From contig JAFZOV010000028.1 in the NCBI GenBank assembly GCA_017550445.1, positions 1 through 52,155 of the forward strand: a DNA stretch of 52,155 bases, in the 5' to 3' direction. The notes beneath the pieces were generated by a model. The model was not told where the DNA came from. It worked only from the letters and a program-made list of their open reading frames with translations, and searched no databases. Below are positions 25,396-33,135 of this stretch, piece by piece. Made by a program: the position numbers and the translations under genes. Each line of letters starts with the position of its first letter. Positions within the stretch are counted from its first letter, which is position 1. Origin of the DNA: Fibrobacter sp. (GTDB lineage: Bacteria > Fibrobacterota > Fibrobacteria > Fibrobacterales > Fibrobacteraceae).

Positions 25396-25480
25396 GCTTA
25401 AGAATATAACTTAAAAAACGGCCATATTTCCACTAAAAATGAACATTTCTTTCAAAAAAACACTATTTTATTATATCAGA

Positions 25481-26011
25481 ATGGAACTTGGGCGTAAAAT
25501 AACCTCTTTACGGGGTGTTTTTTCTGTAATTTGCATGGGGGTTTCTGCCCTTGCAATCGTGTTTTCTGCATGCGGGCAGGAACACTTCCAAACCGCTCCC
25601 ACGAAAATTTCAAACTTCAAAGGCAAACTGCTCGACGGCCGCATTTCCAACTATCAAGCCGAAAAAGGAACAATCACCTTAATTGCGCTTACTGCCTCAT
25701 GGTGCCCCGGCTGCCGCGCCGAGTTGCCGCATCTTAAAAAGCTCGATGAAGAATTCGCCGACAAAGGCTTTAAAATTCTGATGGTGAACGAAGATGACTC
25801 GCCTAAAATTGGCGCCAAGTACAACAAAGCCGCGGGAATTTCGTGGACAACGTTCCATTGGAATTACGACATGATGAACGCCCTGGGGAATCCGGGAGTC
25901 ATTCCCGTGACATACCTTGTGAATGCTCAGGACAGCATCATTAAAATAAATGTCGGAGAATTCGACGACGCCGAGATGCGGAAGCTGATAGGGAAATTAG
26001 TTAAGCCCTAA
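25481..26011 (+). CDS. TlpA/ResA-like thiol-disulfide lipoprotein
   Basis: The 176-residue protein has a lipoprotein signal (hydrophobic SVICMGVSALAIVF, then SAC) and a thioredoxin-fold TlpA/AhpC-type domain. The redox motif is Trp74-Cys75-Pro-Gly-Cys78, and the cis-Pro is in GVIPVTYLV. Such proteins act outside the cytoplasmic membrane as thiol-disulfide reductants, often for cytochrome maturation or protein folding. Start choice is uncertain: ATG 25481 gives a normal signal peptide, while an in-frame ATG at 25439 would add 14 residues. Neither has a good ribosome site. It is divergent from pilT. A word-like inverted repeat follows the stop. Confidence 0.82.
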   Translation: MELGRKITSLRGVFSVICMGVSALAIVFSACGQEHFQTAPTKISNFKGKLLDGRISNYQAEKGTITLIALTASWCPGCRAELPHLKKLDEEFADKGFKILMVNEDDSPKIGAKYNKAAGISWTTFHWNYDMMNALGNPGVIPVTYLVNAQDSIIKINVGEFDDAEMRKLIGKLVKP

Positions 26012-26106
26012 CGGGCTAGTTACTAGTTCTGAGTTACTAGATATTCTTAGATACAAGATGCATCTTATTCTTTCTAGTAACTAGTAACTTCGAACTCAGA
26101 ACTCTC
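26012..26106. repeat. Inverted repeat rich in GTTACTAGT words
   Basis: CTAGTTACTAGTTCTGAG and GTTACTAGA are answered by TCTAGTAACTAGTAAC and CTCAGA about 40 nt later. It separates the convergent thioredoxin-like gene and epmA. A hairpin is possible but there is no clear T-tract. Confidence 0.55.
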
Positions 26107-27066
26107 TTAGGCGATTATGCTAGGGAAGAGAATCACGTCCTTGATTTCTTCTTTGTTCATCGCCAACATAAAGAGACGATCGAGACCAAGGGCCACGCCG
26201 GAGCAGGCGGGCATTCCCGACTCTAGTGCCGCCAAGAAATGTTCATCCACAGGCGGCAAGGGCTTATTCATACCGCGACGGATTTCAAGGTCGGCGTCAA
26301 AACGACGGCGCTGTTCCTTGGCGTCGGTGAGTTCGGTGTAACCGTTGCAAAGTTCCACCTGATCCACAAACAGTTCGAAGCGACGGGCCCAAGTGTAGCC
26401 ATCCTCGCCCACATACGTTTGCGCAAGGGCTGCCTGGGACTGCGGATAATCTAAAATGAACTCGGGGCCGTTCTTGGCCAGCTCGGGTTCTACGGCAAAG
26501 ACCATCAGGTAATCCCACCAGTCTTCGCGGGACATGGCCGTGCCGTCGGCCGGAAGCGGAATTTCGCGGGCGGTACAAGCCGCAGCAAATTCTTCGCCCG
26601 ATGCCGTCAGCGGGTTCACGCCTGCATAATTCTTGAACGCATCAATCCAGCGGGTACGACGGGCGTTAATCGGCTTGCCGATGATTTCAGAAACGAGGGC
26701 CTCGACTTCGTCCATCAACTTTTCTTGCGGCATGCCGACGCGGTACCATTCCACCATGCTGAATTCATTGTTGTGGTGGGCGCCGAATTCATCTTTGCGG
26801 AAAGACTTTGTAATCTGGAAAATGTCGCCGAACCCCGCAGCAAGCAAACGCTTCATGTGGAATTCGGGGCTTGTCATCATGAACCGCTTGCCTTCCACCT
26901 CGAAGTAATCCAGCTGCGGATCGGTGCCGCCTGCAGCAGAAAGCACCGGAGTTTCAACTTCGAGAACTCCGCGAGATTCAAAGAAGGAGCGCACCTTTGA
27001 CAGGAGAGTCTGTCGCGCAGCCCAAGTATCACGAGAACAAGTAGGACGAAAAGAAGAATTAGTCAC
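26107..27066 (-). CDS. epmA: EF-P lysine ligase EpmA (GenX/PoxA)
   Basis: The 319-residue protein is a class II lysyl-tRNA synthetase paralogue without the anticodon-binding domain. By family it attaches beta-lysine to elongation factor P, which relieves stalling at polyproline. Class II motifs are visible: motif 1 (FFESRGVLEVETPVLS), motif 2 (SFRKDEFGAHHNNEFSMVEWYR) and motif 3 (GVALGLDRLFML). Length matches EpmA (about 325). The start is GTG in GTGACTAA, overlapping the stop of the upstream FISUMP gene by 8 nt, so translation is probably coupled. EF-P and EpmB are not in the window. Several proteins here are very Pro-rich (10038-11231, 126-473). Confidence 0.9.
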   Translation of the reverse strand: MTNSSFRPTCSRDTWAARQTLLSKVRSFFESRGVLEVETPVLSAAGGTDPQLDYFEVEGKRFMMTSPEFHMKRLLAAGFGDIFQITKSFRKDEFGAHHNNEFSMVEWYRVGMPQEKLMDEVEALVSEIIGKPINARRTRWIDAFKNYAGVNPLTASGEEFAAACTAREIPLPADGTAMSREDWWDYLMVFAVEPELAKNGPEFILDYPQSQAALAQTYVGEDGYTWARRFELFVDQVELCNGYTELTDAKEQRRRFDADLEIRRGMNKPLPPVDEHFLAALESGMPACSGVALGLDRLFMLAMNKEEIKDVILFPSIIA

Positions 27067-28447
27067 CGTTCACCACGCAGCGGACAGAAAGCCAGAATTT
27101 CTTATCTACAGGAATGGCAGAAACTTCCTTGTCGGTACTGAACATGGAACGAGCAATACCGCGGCCGTCCCCCACATCCTTACTGGTCCAGAAATAGGCA
27201 CCTTCGCCCATAATCACCGAGATGCCGTTCTTGTTTGCATAGCCGCCAAAGGTAGCGGTAAAGGCGTAGTCGTCAGAACCGTTACTGCGGAGACGCACGG
27301 CAGCTTCGTTTGCACCGCCAGCATAGATTTCAAGCATTTTCCAGTCATCGTCCGTTGCAAGGTGCGTGCCTTCGGGGCAAGCAGTCAATGCAGCCTCTTG
27401 CGTGTAAAGACGACCATAAGTTTTGCAGTTTTCATCTTCGCGGTCATAGCACATGGAATTTTCTTCAACGGCAAAGTTCAGGTTTTCTACAAACCAACGA
27501 GTGCCATTGATTTCTTTTACCTTATAGGTCTGGCCATCACGATTATCAACAAAAGACTCAAACACCGGGCAACGGGTTTCAAATTCCTTGGCACCCAAGA
27601 TAGAGTCTACCGCCGGCTGCCAAGAGGTGCAGAAGCGGAAGAGTTCACAGCCAGGCAAAGCCGTAGAATCGGCCTTATGCTTATCAGCCCAGCGATTCAC
27701 GTATGCAATGTTGATAACAGCTGTATCAGGAATCGAAAGGGCCTTCGCGCTTGCCTGCAAAACCTTTGCATAGCGTTCGGCATTGGACTTAGGCGTTTTC
27801 CAGTAACCTTCGAGCAATCCCTTGCGGAGTTTTTCATAAAGCGGAGACGGGACCGACACCTTGATCGTCGTATCTACAAAATGTTCCGGCTTGGTAGCAC
27901 AGGCGGCTTCGCGAATGGTATCGCGCAGGCTACCGGCCTTTTCATAACATTCTTCGACACACTTGTCACGGGCTTCGCCCTTTTTCTTGGGGCAAGGTAC
28001 CCAGATACTCGTATCGGCATCTACCTTTACCGGTTTTGCATAAGCCTTGGTCTTCAGCGCAACCTTGGCGACCTTTTCAAGAGTTTCAGTCGCCTTGACG
28101 TTTCCATTTTCGCCTTCGAGCAGCAAATAAGATATCACCTCGGCACAGGCATCCATGGCCTTGGCATTTGCACAGACCTTTTCACCATAGCCATAAGAGA
28201 ATTGCGATTGGCAATTGGAAAAGGATTCGTAAGGCATGGCCTTGAAGATTTTTTCGTAAACCTTGACGGCATCTTCTGGGGACAACTTTCCGCAATAGAT
28301 TTCTTCGGCAGCGCCCTTCTTCACAATCTTCTGGGCAGTGGCGATATCGCCATTATCAATAGCATCACGAAGTTCCGACTGGGCAAAGGCGCTAGATACG
28401 CCAAAAGTAAGAACTCCTACACACAATACACCTCTAAGAAATTTCAT
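27059..28447 (-). CDS. FISUMP-domain secreted protein
   Basis: The 462-residue protein has a signal peptide (cleavage after SSAFA) and a Cys-rich helical middle. A C-terminal Fibrobacter succinogenes major paralogous domain starts near residue 297, with the hallmarks GTRWFVENLNF, YGRLYTQEAA, CPEGTHLATDDDW and the final WLSVRCV. This domain is expanded in Fibrobacter; function is unknown and a C-type-lectin-like surface role is only suggested. ATG 28447 gives the signal peptide start; longer in-frame versions would read into sufS. The stop overlaps the epmA start. The promoter box is shared in a palindrome with divergent sufS. Confidence 0.88.
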   Translation of the reverse strand: MKFLRGVLCVGVLTFGVSSAFAQSELRDAIDNGDIATAQKIVKKGAAEEIYCGKLSPEDAVKVYEKIFKAMPYESFSNCQSQFSYGYGEKVCANAKAMDACAEVISYLLLEGENGNVKATETLEKVAKVALKTKAYAKPVKVDADTSIWVPCPKKKGEARDKCVEECYEKAGSLRDTIREAACATKPEHFVDTTIKVSVPSPLYEKLRKGLLEGYWKTPKSNAERYAKVLQASAKALSIPDTAVINIAYVNRWADKHKADSTALPGCELFRFCTSWQPAVDSILGAKEFETRCPVFESFVDNRDGQTYKVKEINGTRWFVENLNFAVEENSMCYDREDENCKTYGRLYTQEAALTACPEGTHLATDDDWKMLEIYAGGANEAAVRLRSNGSDDYAFTATFGGYANKNGISVIMGEGAYFWTSKDVGDGRGIARSMFSTDKEVSAIPVDKKFWLSVRCVVNGD

Positions 28448-28473
28448 TGTAACCCTCACTAAAAATTTCGGTG

Positions 28474-28497
28474 TAAATATAGAAATTTCTATATTTG
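28474..28497. promoter_or_regulatory. Palindromic divergent promoter of sufS and the FISUMP gene
   Basis: A perfect 22-bp palindrome (28475-28496) combines TATATTTG for sufS (28490-28497, plus) and TATATTTA for the FISUMP gene (28474-28481, minus). TTTC lies 20 nt upstream of the sufS box. The sufS ATG is 5 nt from its box, and the FISUMP leader is 26 nt. The palindrome could also be a regulator site. Confidence 0.6.
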
Positions 28498-28502
28498 GAC
28501 GC

Positions 28503-29729
28503 ATGATTGATGCAGAAAAATTACGTAGCGAATTTCCTATGCTCGTTGCTGGCGATAAGGAAGCAAAGCCGCTCGCCTTCTTGGACAGCACCGCCACCAC
28601 GCAAAAGCCCGCCTGCGTGATTGACGCCATGGACGATTTTTACCGCGAGCATTACAGCTCTGTTAAGCGCGGCGTGTACCGCCTGAGTGCTCGCACTACC
28701 GAAGCATTCGAAGCCACCCGCAAGAACGTGGCAAAATTCATTAACGCCAAAACCGAAGACGAAATCGTATTCACCCGCGGCACCACCGAAAGCATCAATC
28801 TGGTGGCGTGGAGTTACGGTCGCAAGTTCTTCGAAGCGGGCGACGAAATTTTGATTAGCGGTCTCGAGCACCACGCCAACATTGTAAGCTGGCAGCTCGT
28901 CGCCGAAATGAAGGGCGCAAAGATCAAGGTCATCCCCGTCAAGGATGATGGCGACCTGGATTTGAGCAAACTCCCCGAACTTTTGAATGCACGCACCAAG
29001 ATGGTGGCCGTTACCCACGTGAGCAACGCCGTCGGCACCGTGAACCCGATTGCCGAAATCATTGCCACCGTGCGCAAACTCGCCCCGCAATCCAAGATTC
29101 TGATTGACGGCGCTCAGAGTTCCTGCCACATCAAGATTGACGTGCAGGCTTTGGACTGCGACTTCTTTGTTTTCAGCGGACACAAGATGTATGGCCCGAC
29201 TGGCGTGGGCGTACTCTACGGCAAGTACGAAGTTCTCGACAGCATGCCTCCCTGGCACGGCGGCGGCGAAATGATCAAGAACGTGACATTCGAAAAGACG
29301 ACTTACGCCGACGTGCCCGCCCGTTTTGAGGCCGGCACGCCCGCGATTGCAGAAGTTATCGGCCTCGGCAAAGCCATCGAATGGCTGAACGAAAAGGGCA
29401 TCGAGAACATCCGCAAGCACGAAGAAGAAATCACGAACTACGCGCTCTCACAGCTCGCCACGATTCCGCAAGTGAAAGTGCTCGGTAGCCCCAAGGAACG
29501 CGGCGCCCTCATCAGCATTACTTTGGATGGAATTGCAGTGAGCGACGCCGCCATGATTCTTGACGAAGAAAACATCGCTGTCCGCAGCGGTCACCACTGC
29601 GCCCAACCTGTGATGGATCGATTCGGCGTTGACGCCACGCTCCGCTTAAGCTTTGGCGCTTACACCCTGAAGCGCGACATTGACCGCCTGATTGCAGGCC
29701 TTCAGAGAGTCGTTCGGCTGTTCGCTTAA
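28503..29729 (+). CDS. sufS: SufS/CsdA-type cysteine desulfurase
   Basis: The 408-residue PLP enzyme releases sulfur from cysteine for Fe-S cluster and tRNA thiolation. The N-terminus (AFLDSTATTQKP) is close to the family LDNAATTQKP. The PLP Lys is K228 in FSGHKMYGP, and the persulfide Cys is C366 in RSGHHCAQP. These mark group II (SufS/CsdA) rather than IscS. No sufBCD, sufE or sufU is nearby; instead tcdA follows by 18 nt, an arrangement reminiscent of E. coli csdA-csdE-csdL. A CsdA-like role is therefore possible. The start at 28503 lacks a Shine-Dalgarno and lies 5 nt from TATATTTG. Confidence 0.9.
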   Translation: MIDAEKLRSEFPMLVAGDKEAKPLAFLDSTATTQKPACVIDAMDDFYREHYSSVKRGVYRLSARTTEAFEATRKNVAKFINAKTEDEIVFTRGTTESINLVAWSYGRKFFEAGDEILISGLEHHANIVSWQLVAEMKGAKIKVIPVKDDGDLDLSKLPELLNARTKMVAVTHVSNAVGTVNPIAEIIATVRKLAPQSKILIDGAQSSCHIKIDVQALDCDFFVFSGHKMYGPTGVGVLYGKYEVLDSMPPWHGGGEMIKNVTFEKTTYADVPARFEAGTPAIAEVIGLGKAIEWLNEKGIENIRKHEEEITNYALSQLATIPQVKVLGSPKERGALISITLDGIAVSDAAMILDEENIAVRSGHHCAQPVMDRFGVDATLRLSFGAYTLKRDIDRLIAGLQRVVRLFA

Positions 29730-29747
29730 CTCGCAGCGGATTTCATC

Positions 29748-30575
29748 ATGGGCATCGAAAAAGGCATTTTCAACCGCACATCGCTCCTTCTCGGGGACGA
29801 TGTTATGGAAAATATCTACCAGAAGCGCGTCATCATCTTCGGGCTCGGCGGAGTCGGCAGCTGGTGCGCCGAAAGCCTGGTACGTTCCGGCATCAAGGAA
29901 CTTGTCTTAGTCGATTCTGACCGCGTTTGCGTTACCAATGTAAATCGCCAGCTTATGGCCACCACAAAGACCGTTGGCAAAGTCAAGGTAGAAGTTTTAA
30001 AAGAGCGCCTCCTCGAAATCAACCCGCACGCAAACATTGTCGCCTTGCAAGACATCTACGAAGAAGCGAACACCGAGAAGTTCCAGTTGGACACCTTCGA
30101 CTACATCATCGACGCCATCGATAGCCTCGAAAACAAGATGCAGCTGCTGTGGCATGCCACGCGCACCAAGGCGACCGTTTTCTCTTCGATGGGCGCAGCA
30201 CTCAAGATGGACCCCACGCGTATCAAAGTCGCCGAATTCTGGAAAGTGGCCGGATGCCCGCTCGCCCGCGCCCTCCGAGACAAGTTCAAGCGCAAAAAGA
30301 AGAACCTCAAGAAAAAAGTCCTGTGCGTCTATAGCGACGAACTGCTGAAAAACCGCGGACAAAATTCCTCCTGCGGAACTGCAGCCTGCATGTGCCCCAA
30401 GGTCCGCAGCGAACACAGCGAAGCCGAGCTCAAGAACGCCGAACTTGTCGGCCACGAATGGTGCAGCAGCAAAGCACAAATCAACGGCACCATGGCACAC
30501 GCCACCGCAATCTTCGGATTTACGATTGCAGGCCTCGTGATGCAGGATATATATCAGAAGGCTCTGACAAAATAA
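29748..30575 (+). CDS. tcdA: tRNA threonylcarbamoyladenosine dehydratase TcdA (CsdL)
   Basis: The 275-residue E1-like ThiF-fold protein dehydrates t6A37 of tRNA to the cyclic form ct6A, using ATP. The nucleotide-binding loop is FGLGGVGSWCAE (near residue 32), with VDSDRVCVTNVNRQL following and DAIDSLENKMQLL later. The C-terminal half has a Cys cluster (SSCGTAACMCP) and a basic insert (KFKRKKKNLKKK). In E. coli TcdA works with the cysteine desulfurase CsdA and CsdE, and the adjacency with sufS here supports that link. The start at 29748 is the first in-frame ATG after sufS; the ribosome site is weak. Confidence 0.9.
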   Translation: MGIEKGIFNRTSLLLGDDVMENIYQKRVIIFGLGGVGSWCAESLVRSGIKELVLVDSDRVCVTNVNRQLMATTKTVGKVKVEVLKERLLEINPHANIVALQDIYEEANTEKFQLDTFDYIIDAIDSLENKMQLLWHATRTKATVFSSMGAALKMDPTRIKVAEFWKVAGCPLARALRDKFKRKKKNLKKKVLCVYSDELLKNRGQNSSCGTAACMCPKVRSEHSEAELKNAELVGHEWCSSKAQINGTMAHATAIFGFTIAGLVMQDIYQKALTK

Positions 30576-30586
30576 AAAACGACACT

Positions 30587-30614
30587 AAAAACTGCGCGAG
30601 ATTTAGTCGCGCAG
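30587..30614 (-). terminator. Terminator downstream of glnN
   Basis: CTGCGCGA / TCGCGCAG stem (30592-30599 and 30607-30614) with TTTTTAG on the minus strand. It lies beyond the 112-bp composite repeat after the glnN stop. Confidence 0.7.
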
Positions 30615-30623
30615 TACGAACAG

Positions 30624-30735
30624 ATGGATTGCCGCGCCCGCAAAGCGGGCTCGCAATGACGTGGGAGCCGAGAGCAGCGGCAAAGCTTGCTTTGACATTG
30701 CCGAGGCGAAGCAGTCATGCGCTTGCGCAATGACG
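30624..30735 (+). repeat. Composite repeat, left copy flanking glnN
   Basis: Begins with a family A palindrome (ATGGATTGC ... CTCGCAATGACG), then TGGGAGCCGAGAGCAGC, a short variable hairpin, ATTGCCGAGGCGAA and GTCATGCGCTTGCGCAATGACG. The right copy at 33019-33128 has the same order and orientation. It ends 1 nt before the glnN stop codon. Confidence 0.88.
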
Positions 30736-30736
30736 T

Positions 30737-32857
30737 TTAGTAGATGAAAAGCATTTCCCTATACTTCGGCAAAGGCCACATTTCGTCGGGAACAACCTTT
30801 TCAAGGCCATCGACAACCTTACGGAGGGCAGCCATCGCATCGAGAATGCCTTCGTGCAGACCGTTCAGGCTTTCTTCCATGGTAGCGATTGCGGCACTCA
30901 GGTTCTTGACACCTTCGCCCAGGGATTTCACGTAGGCATCGACACCGGGGAAACCCTGGTTGAGAGCCATTTCGTTGGTCTTGAGGGCGCTGGAGTATGC
31001 TTCGACCACCTTCGGCAAGATGATGTTCTTGGCCATGTCGCGGCAGACTTCACCTTCGATGTGGATGCGCTTGTGGAAATCTTCGACATTGATTTCGTAG
31101 CGAGATTCCATTTCGCGGCGGTTCATGACGCCATACTTTTCGAACAACTGAATATTTTCTTCCTTGGTGAGCGCCTTGAGGGCCTCCACGGAGGTGCGAA
31201 TATTCGGGAGGCCGCGGCGTTCGGCTTCGGCGACCCATTCGTCGGTGTAGCCGTTACCGTTGAAGATGACGCGCTTGTGTTCCTTCACGATCTTTTGCAG
31301 AATCTTCTGCAGACCCGTGTGGAAGTTCTTTTCGTCGAGTTTTTCGAGCTGTTCAGAAATCATGTCGAACGCTTCGGCAACAATCGTGTTCAGAACCACG
31401 TTCGGTTCGGAGCAGCTCTGGCTGGAACCCGGTGCACGGAATTCAAACTTGTTGCCGGTGAAGGCAAACGGAGAAGTTCTGTTACGGTCCGTAGCATCGC
31501 GCGGGAGAGCCGGGAGCATGTCGGCGCCGATGCGGAGAGCGCCGGCTTGCTTACTGGACTTGGGCACGCCTTGTTCGATCTGTTCGATGACATCCATGAG
31601 CTGGTCGCCGAGGAACATGGAAACAATGGCCGGAGGAGCTTCGTTTGCACCGAGGCGGTGGTCGTTGCCGGCGCCAGCAGTCGTCATGCGGAGCAAGTCA
31701 GCGTGGGTATCAACAGCGTAAATAATGGCGCAGAGCGTAGTGAGGAACACGGCGTTCTGGTGCGGGTCCTTACCCGGATTGAGCAAGTTGCCCTTACCGT
31801 AAGAGAGCGACCAGTTGTTGTGCTTACCGGAACCGTTCACGCCCGCGAACGGCTTTTCGTGCAGCAAGCAGACGAGGCCATTCTTGTCGGCCACATTGCG
31901 GAGCACTTCCATGATTTGCATGTTGTGGTCGCAAGCGAGGTTCACTTCTTCGAACATCGGGGCAAGTTCGAACTGGGCCGGAGCCACTTCGTTGTGGCGG
32001 GTCTTGGCCGGAATGCCGAGCTTCCAAAGTTCGATTTCGACCTCGTTCATGAAGTTCAAAATGCGGGCCGGGATGCTACCGAAGTAGTGGTCATCCATCT
32101 GTTGATGCTTTGCAGGAGCAGCACCGAACAGCGTACGGCCAGCCTGGTACAAGTCCGGGCGTTGCAGGTAGAAACGCTTATCGATGAGGAAGTATTCCTG
32201 TTCGGCACCGAGCGTCACCGTCGTCTTCTTCGGACCAGCCTTGAAGCAAGTCATGAGGCGCTTCGTAGATTTAGAAAGAGCTTGCAAGCTGCGGAGAAGC
32301 GGAGTCTTCTTGTCGAGAGCTTCACCAGTGTAGCTGCAGAACGCAGTCGGAATGCAGAGCGTAGCACCGTTGCCGTGGCGCTTGAGGAATGCCGGAGAAG
32401 TCGGGTCCCAAGCGGTATAGCCGCGGGCTTCGAACGTGGAACGCAAACCACCGCTCGGGAAGCTAGATGCGTCCGGTTCACCAACGATTAAGTTCTTGCC
32501 GCTAAAGGCCATGATGGCGCGGCAGCCTTCGGGTTCAAGGAAGGAGTCATGCTTTTCAGCAGTGGAACCGGTGAGCGGCTGGAACCAGTGCGTAAAGTGC
32601 GTAGCGCCACGGTCCATAGCCCACTTCTTCATGGCATGGGCCACATCGCCAGCGATACTCGGATCGAGGGCGGCACCTTCGTTAATTGTTGCAATCAGCT
32701 TTTCGCAGACATCCTTGGGCAAGTATTCGCGCATGGCATCGATGTTGAACACATCTTCGCCGTAGAAATCCACATTGACCGGAGCGGCCGGCTTGACAGG
32801 CGCGGTCGGGGCCTTGGCGATTTCATTGATGGTCTTTTTGCGGTAGCTTACGCTCAT
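30737..32857 (-). CDS. glnN: Type III glutamine synthetase (GlnN)
   Basis: The 706-residue enzyme joins ammonia to glutamate with ATP. Its length and motifs match GSIII of anaerobes: the [15 protein letters not shown] block near residue 85, FLEPEGCR, an [14 protein letters not shown] block and [16 protein letters not shown]. It is much longer than GSI (about 470). ATG 32857 has AGG upstream; an in-frame ATG 12 nt earlier is possible. It is divergent from a NifA-like activator gene, and the 278-nt gap holds palindromes that could be operators. Both ends are flanked by about 110-bp direct repeats. High C/G-ending codon bias suggests strong expression, as expected for ammonia assimilation in the rumen. 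Confidence 0.94.
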   Translation of the reverse strand: MSVSYRKKTINEIAKAPTAPVKPAAPVNVDFYGEDVFNIDAMREYLPKDVCEKLIATINEGAALDPSIAGDVAHAMKKWAMDRGATHFTHWFQPLTGSTAEKHDSFLEPEGCRAIMAFSGKNLIVGEPDASSFPSGGLRSTFEARGYTAWDPTSPAFLKRHGNGATLCIPTAFCSYTGEALDKKTPLLRSLQALSKSTKRLMTCFKAGPKKTTVTLGAEQEYFLIDKRFYLQRPDLYQAGRTLFGAAPAKHQQMDDHYFGSIPARILNFMNEVEIELWKLGIPAKTRHNEVAPAQFELAPMFEEVNLACDHNMQIMEVLRNVADKNGLVCLLHEKPFAGVNGSGKHNNWSLSYGKGNLLNPGKDPHQNAVFLTTLCAIIYAVDTHADLLRMTTAGAGNDHRLGANEAPPAIVSMFLGDQLMDVIEQIEQGVPKSSKQAGALRIGADMLPALPRDATDRNRTSPFAFTGNKFEFRAPGSSQSCSEPNVVLNTIVAEAFDMISEQLEKLDEKNFHTGLQKILQKIVKEHKRVIFNGNGYTDEWVAEAERRGLPNIRTSVEALKALTKEENIQLFEKYGVMNRREMESRYEINVEDFHKRIHIEGEVCRDMAKNIILPKVVEAYSSALKTNEMALNQGFPGVDAYVKSLGEGVKNLSAAIATMEESLNGLHEGILDAMAALRKVVDGLEKVVPDEMWPLPKYREMLFIY

Positions 32858-32968
32858 TTTGAACCTCATTTTTTGCCATTTTCAGGCGATTTTCATTTTA
32901 TGGAAAGGAAATTAGGAATAAAAACGGGGGTTGGCACCAGAAAATGCCGCCTATTTTCGCAAAATTCA

Positions 32969-33001
32969 TTACAATATTGTAAAAGTAATGTATATTATTA
33001 C
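32969..33001. promoter_or_regulatory. Operator-like palindromes between glnN and the activator gene
   Basis: TTACAATATTGTAA (32969-32982, perfect) and GTAATGTATATTATTAC (32985-33001) are adjacent, followed by TTACAAAAATGTAA. A dimeric regulator could bind them, with glnN or the divergent activator gene as target. The regulator is unknown. Confidence 0.5.
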
Positions 33002-33018
33002 AAAAATGTAAAACAATA

Positions 33019-33128
33019 ATGGATTGCTTCGACCCTTCGGGGCTCGCAATGACGTGGGAGCCGAGAGCAGCAGAAATGCTCGCATTTCTATTGCCGAGGC
33101 GAACCAGTCATGCGCTTGCGCAATGACG
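33019..33128 (+). repeat. Composite repeat, right copy flanking glnN
   Basis: Same structure and orientation as 30624-30735: family A palindrome, GAGCCGAGAGCAGC, variable hairpin (GAAATGCTCGCATTTC), ATTGCCGAGGCGAA, CGCTTGCGCAATGACG. It ends 7 nt before the activator ATG, so it fills that gene's leader. Confidence 0.88.
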
Positions 33129-33135
33129 TAGTAAA

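Noticed and set aside
30854..32491. Long plus-strand open frame opposite glnN
   Set aside because: Same cause as for pflB; glnN is unmistakable and the antisense product has no family features.
32932..32947. TTGGCAC...GC resembling a sigma54 promoter near the NifA-like gene
   Set aside because: The GG and GC pairs are 11 nt apart instead of 10, and the -12 part is poor. It points toward the activator gene, not glnN.
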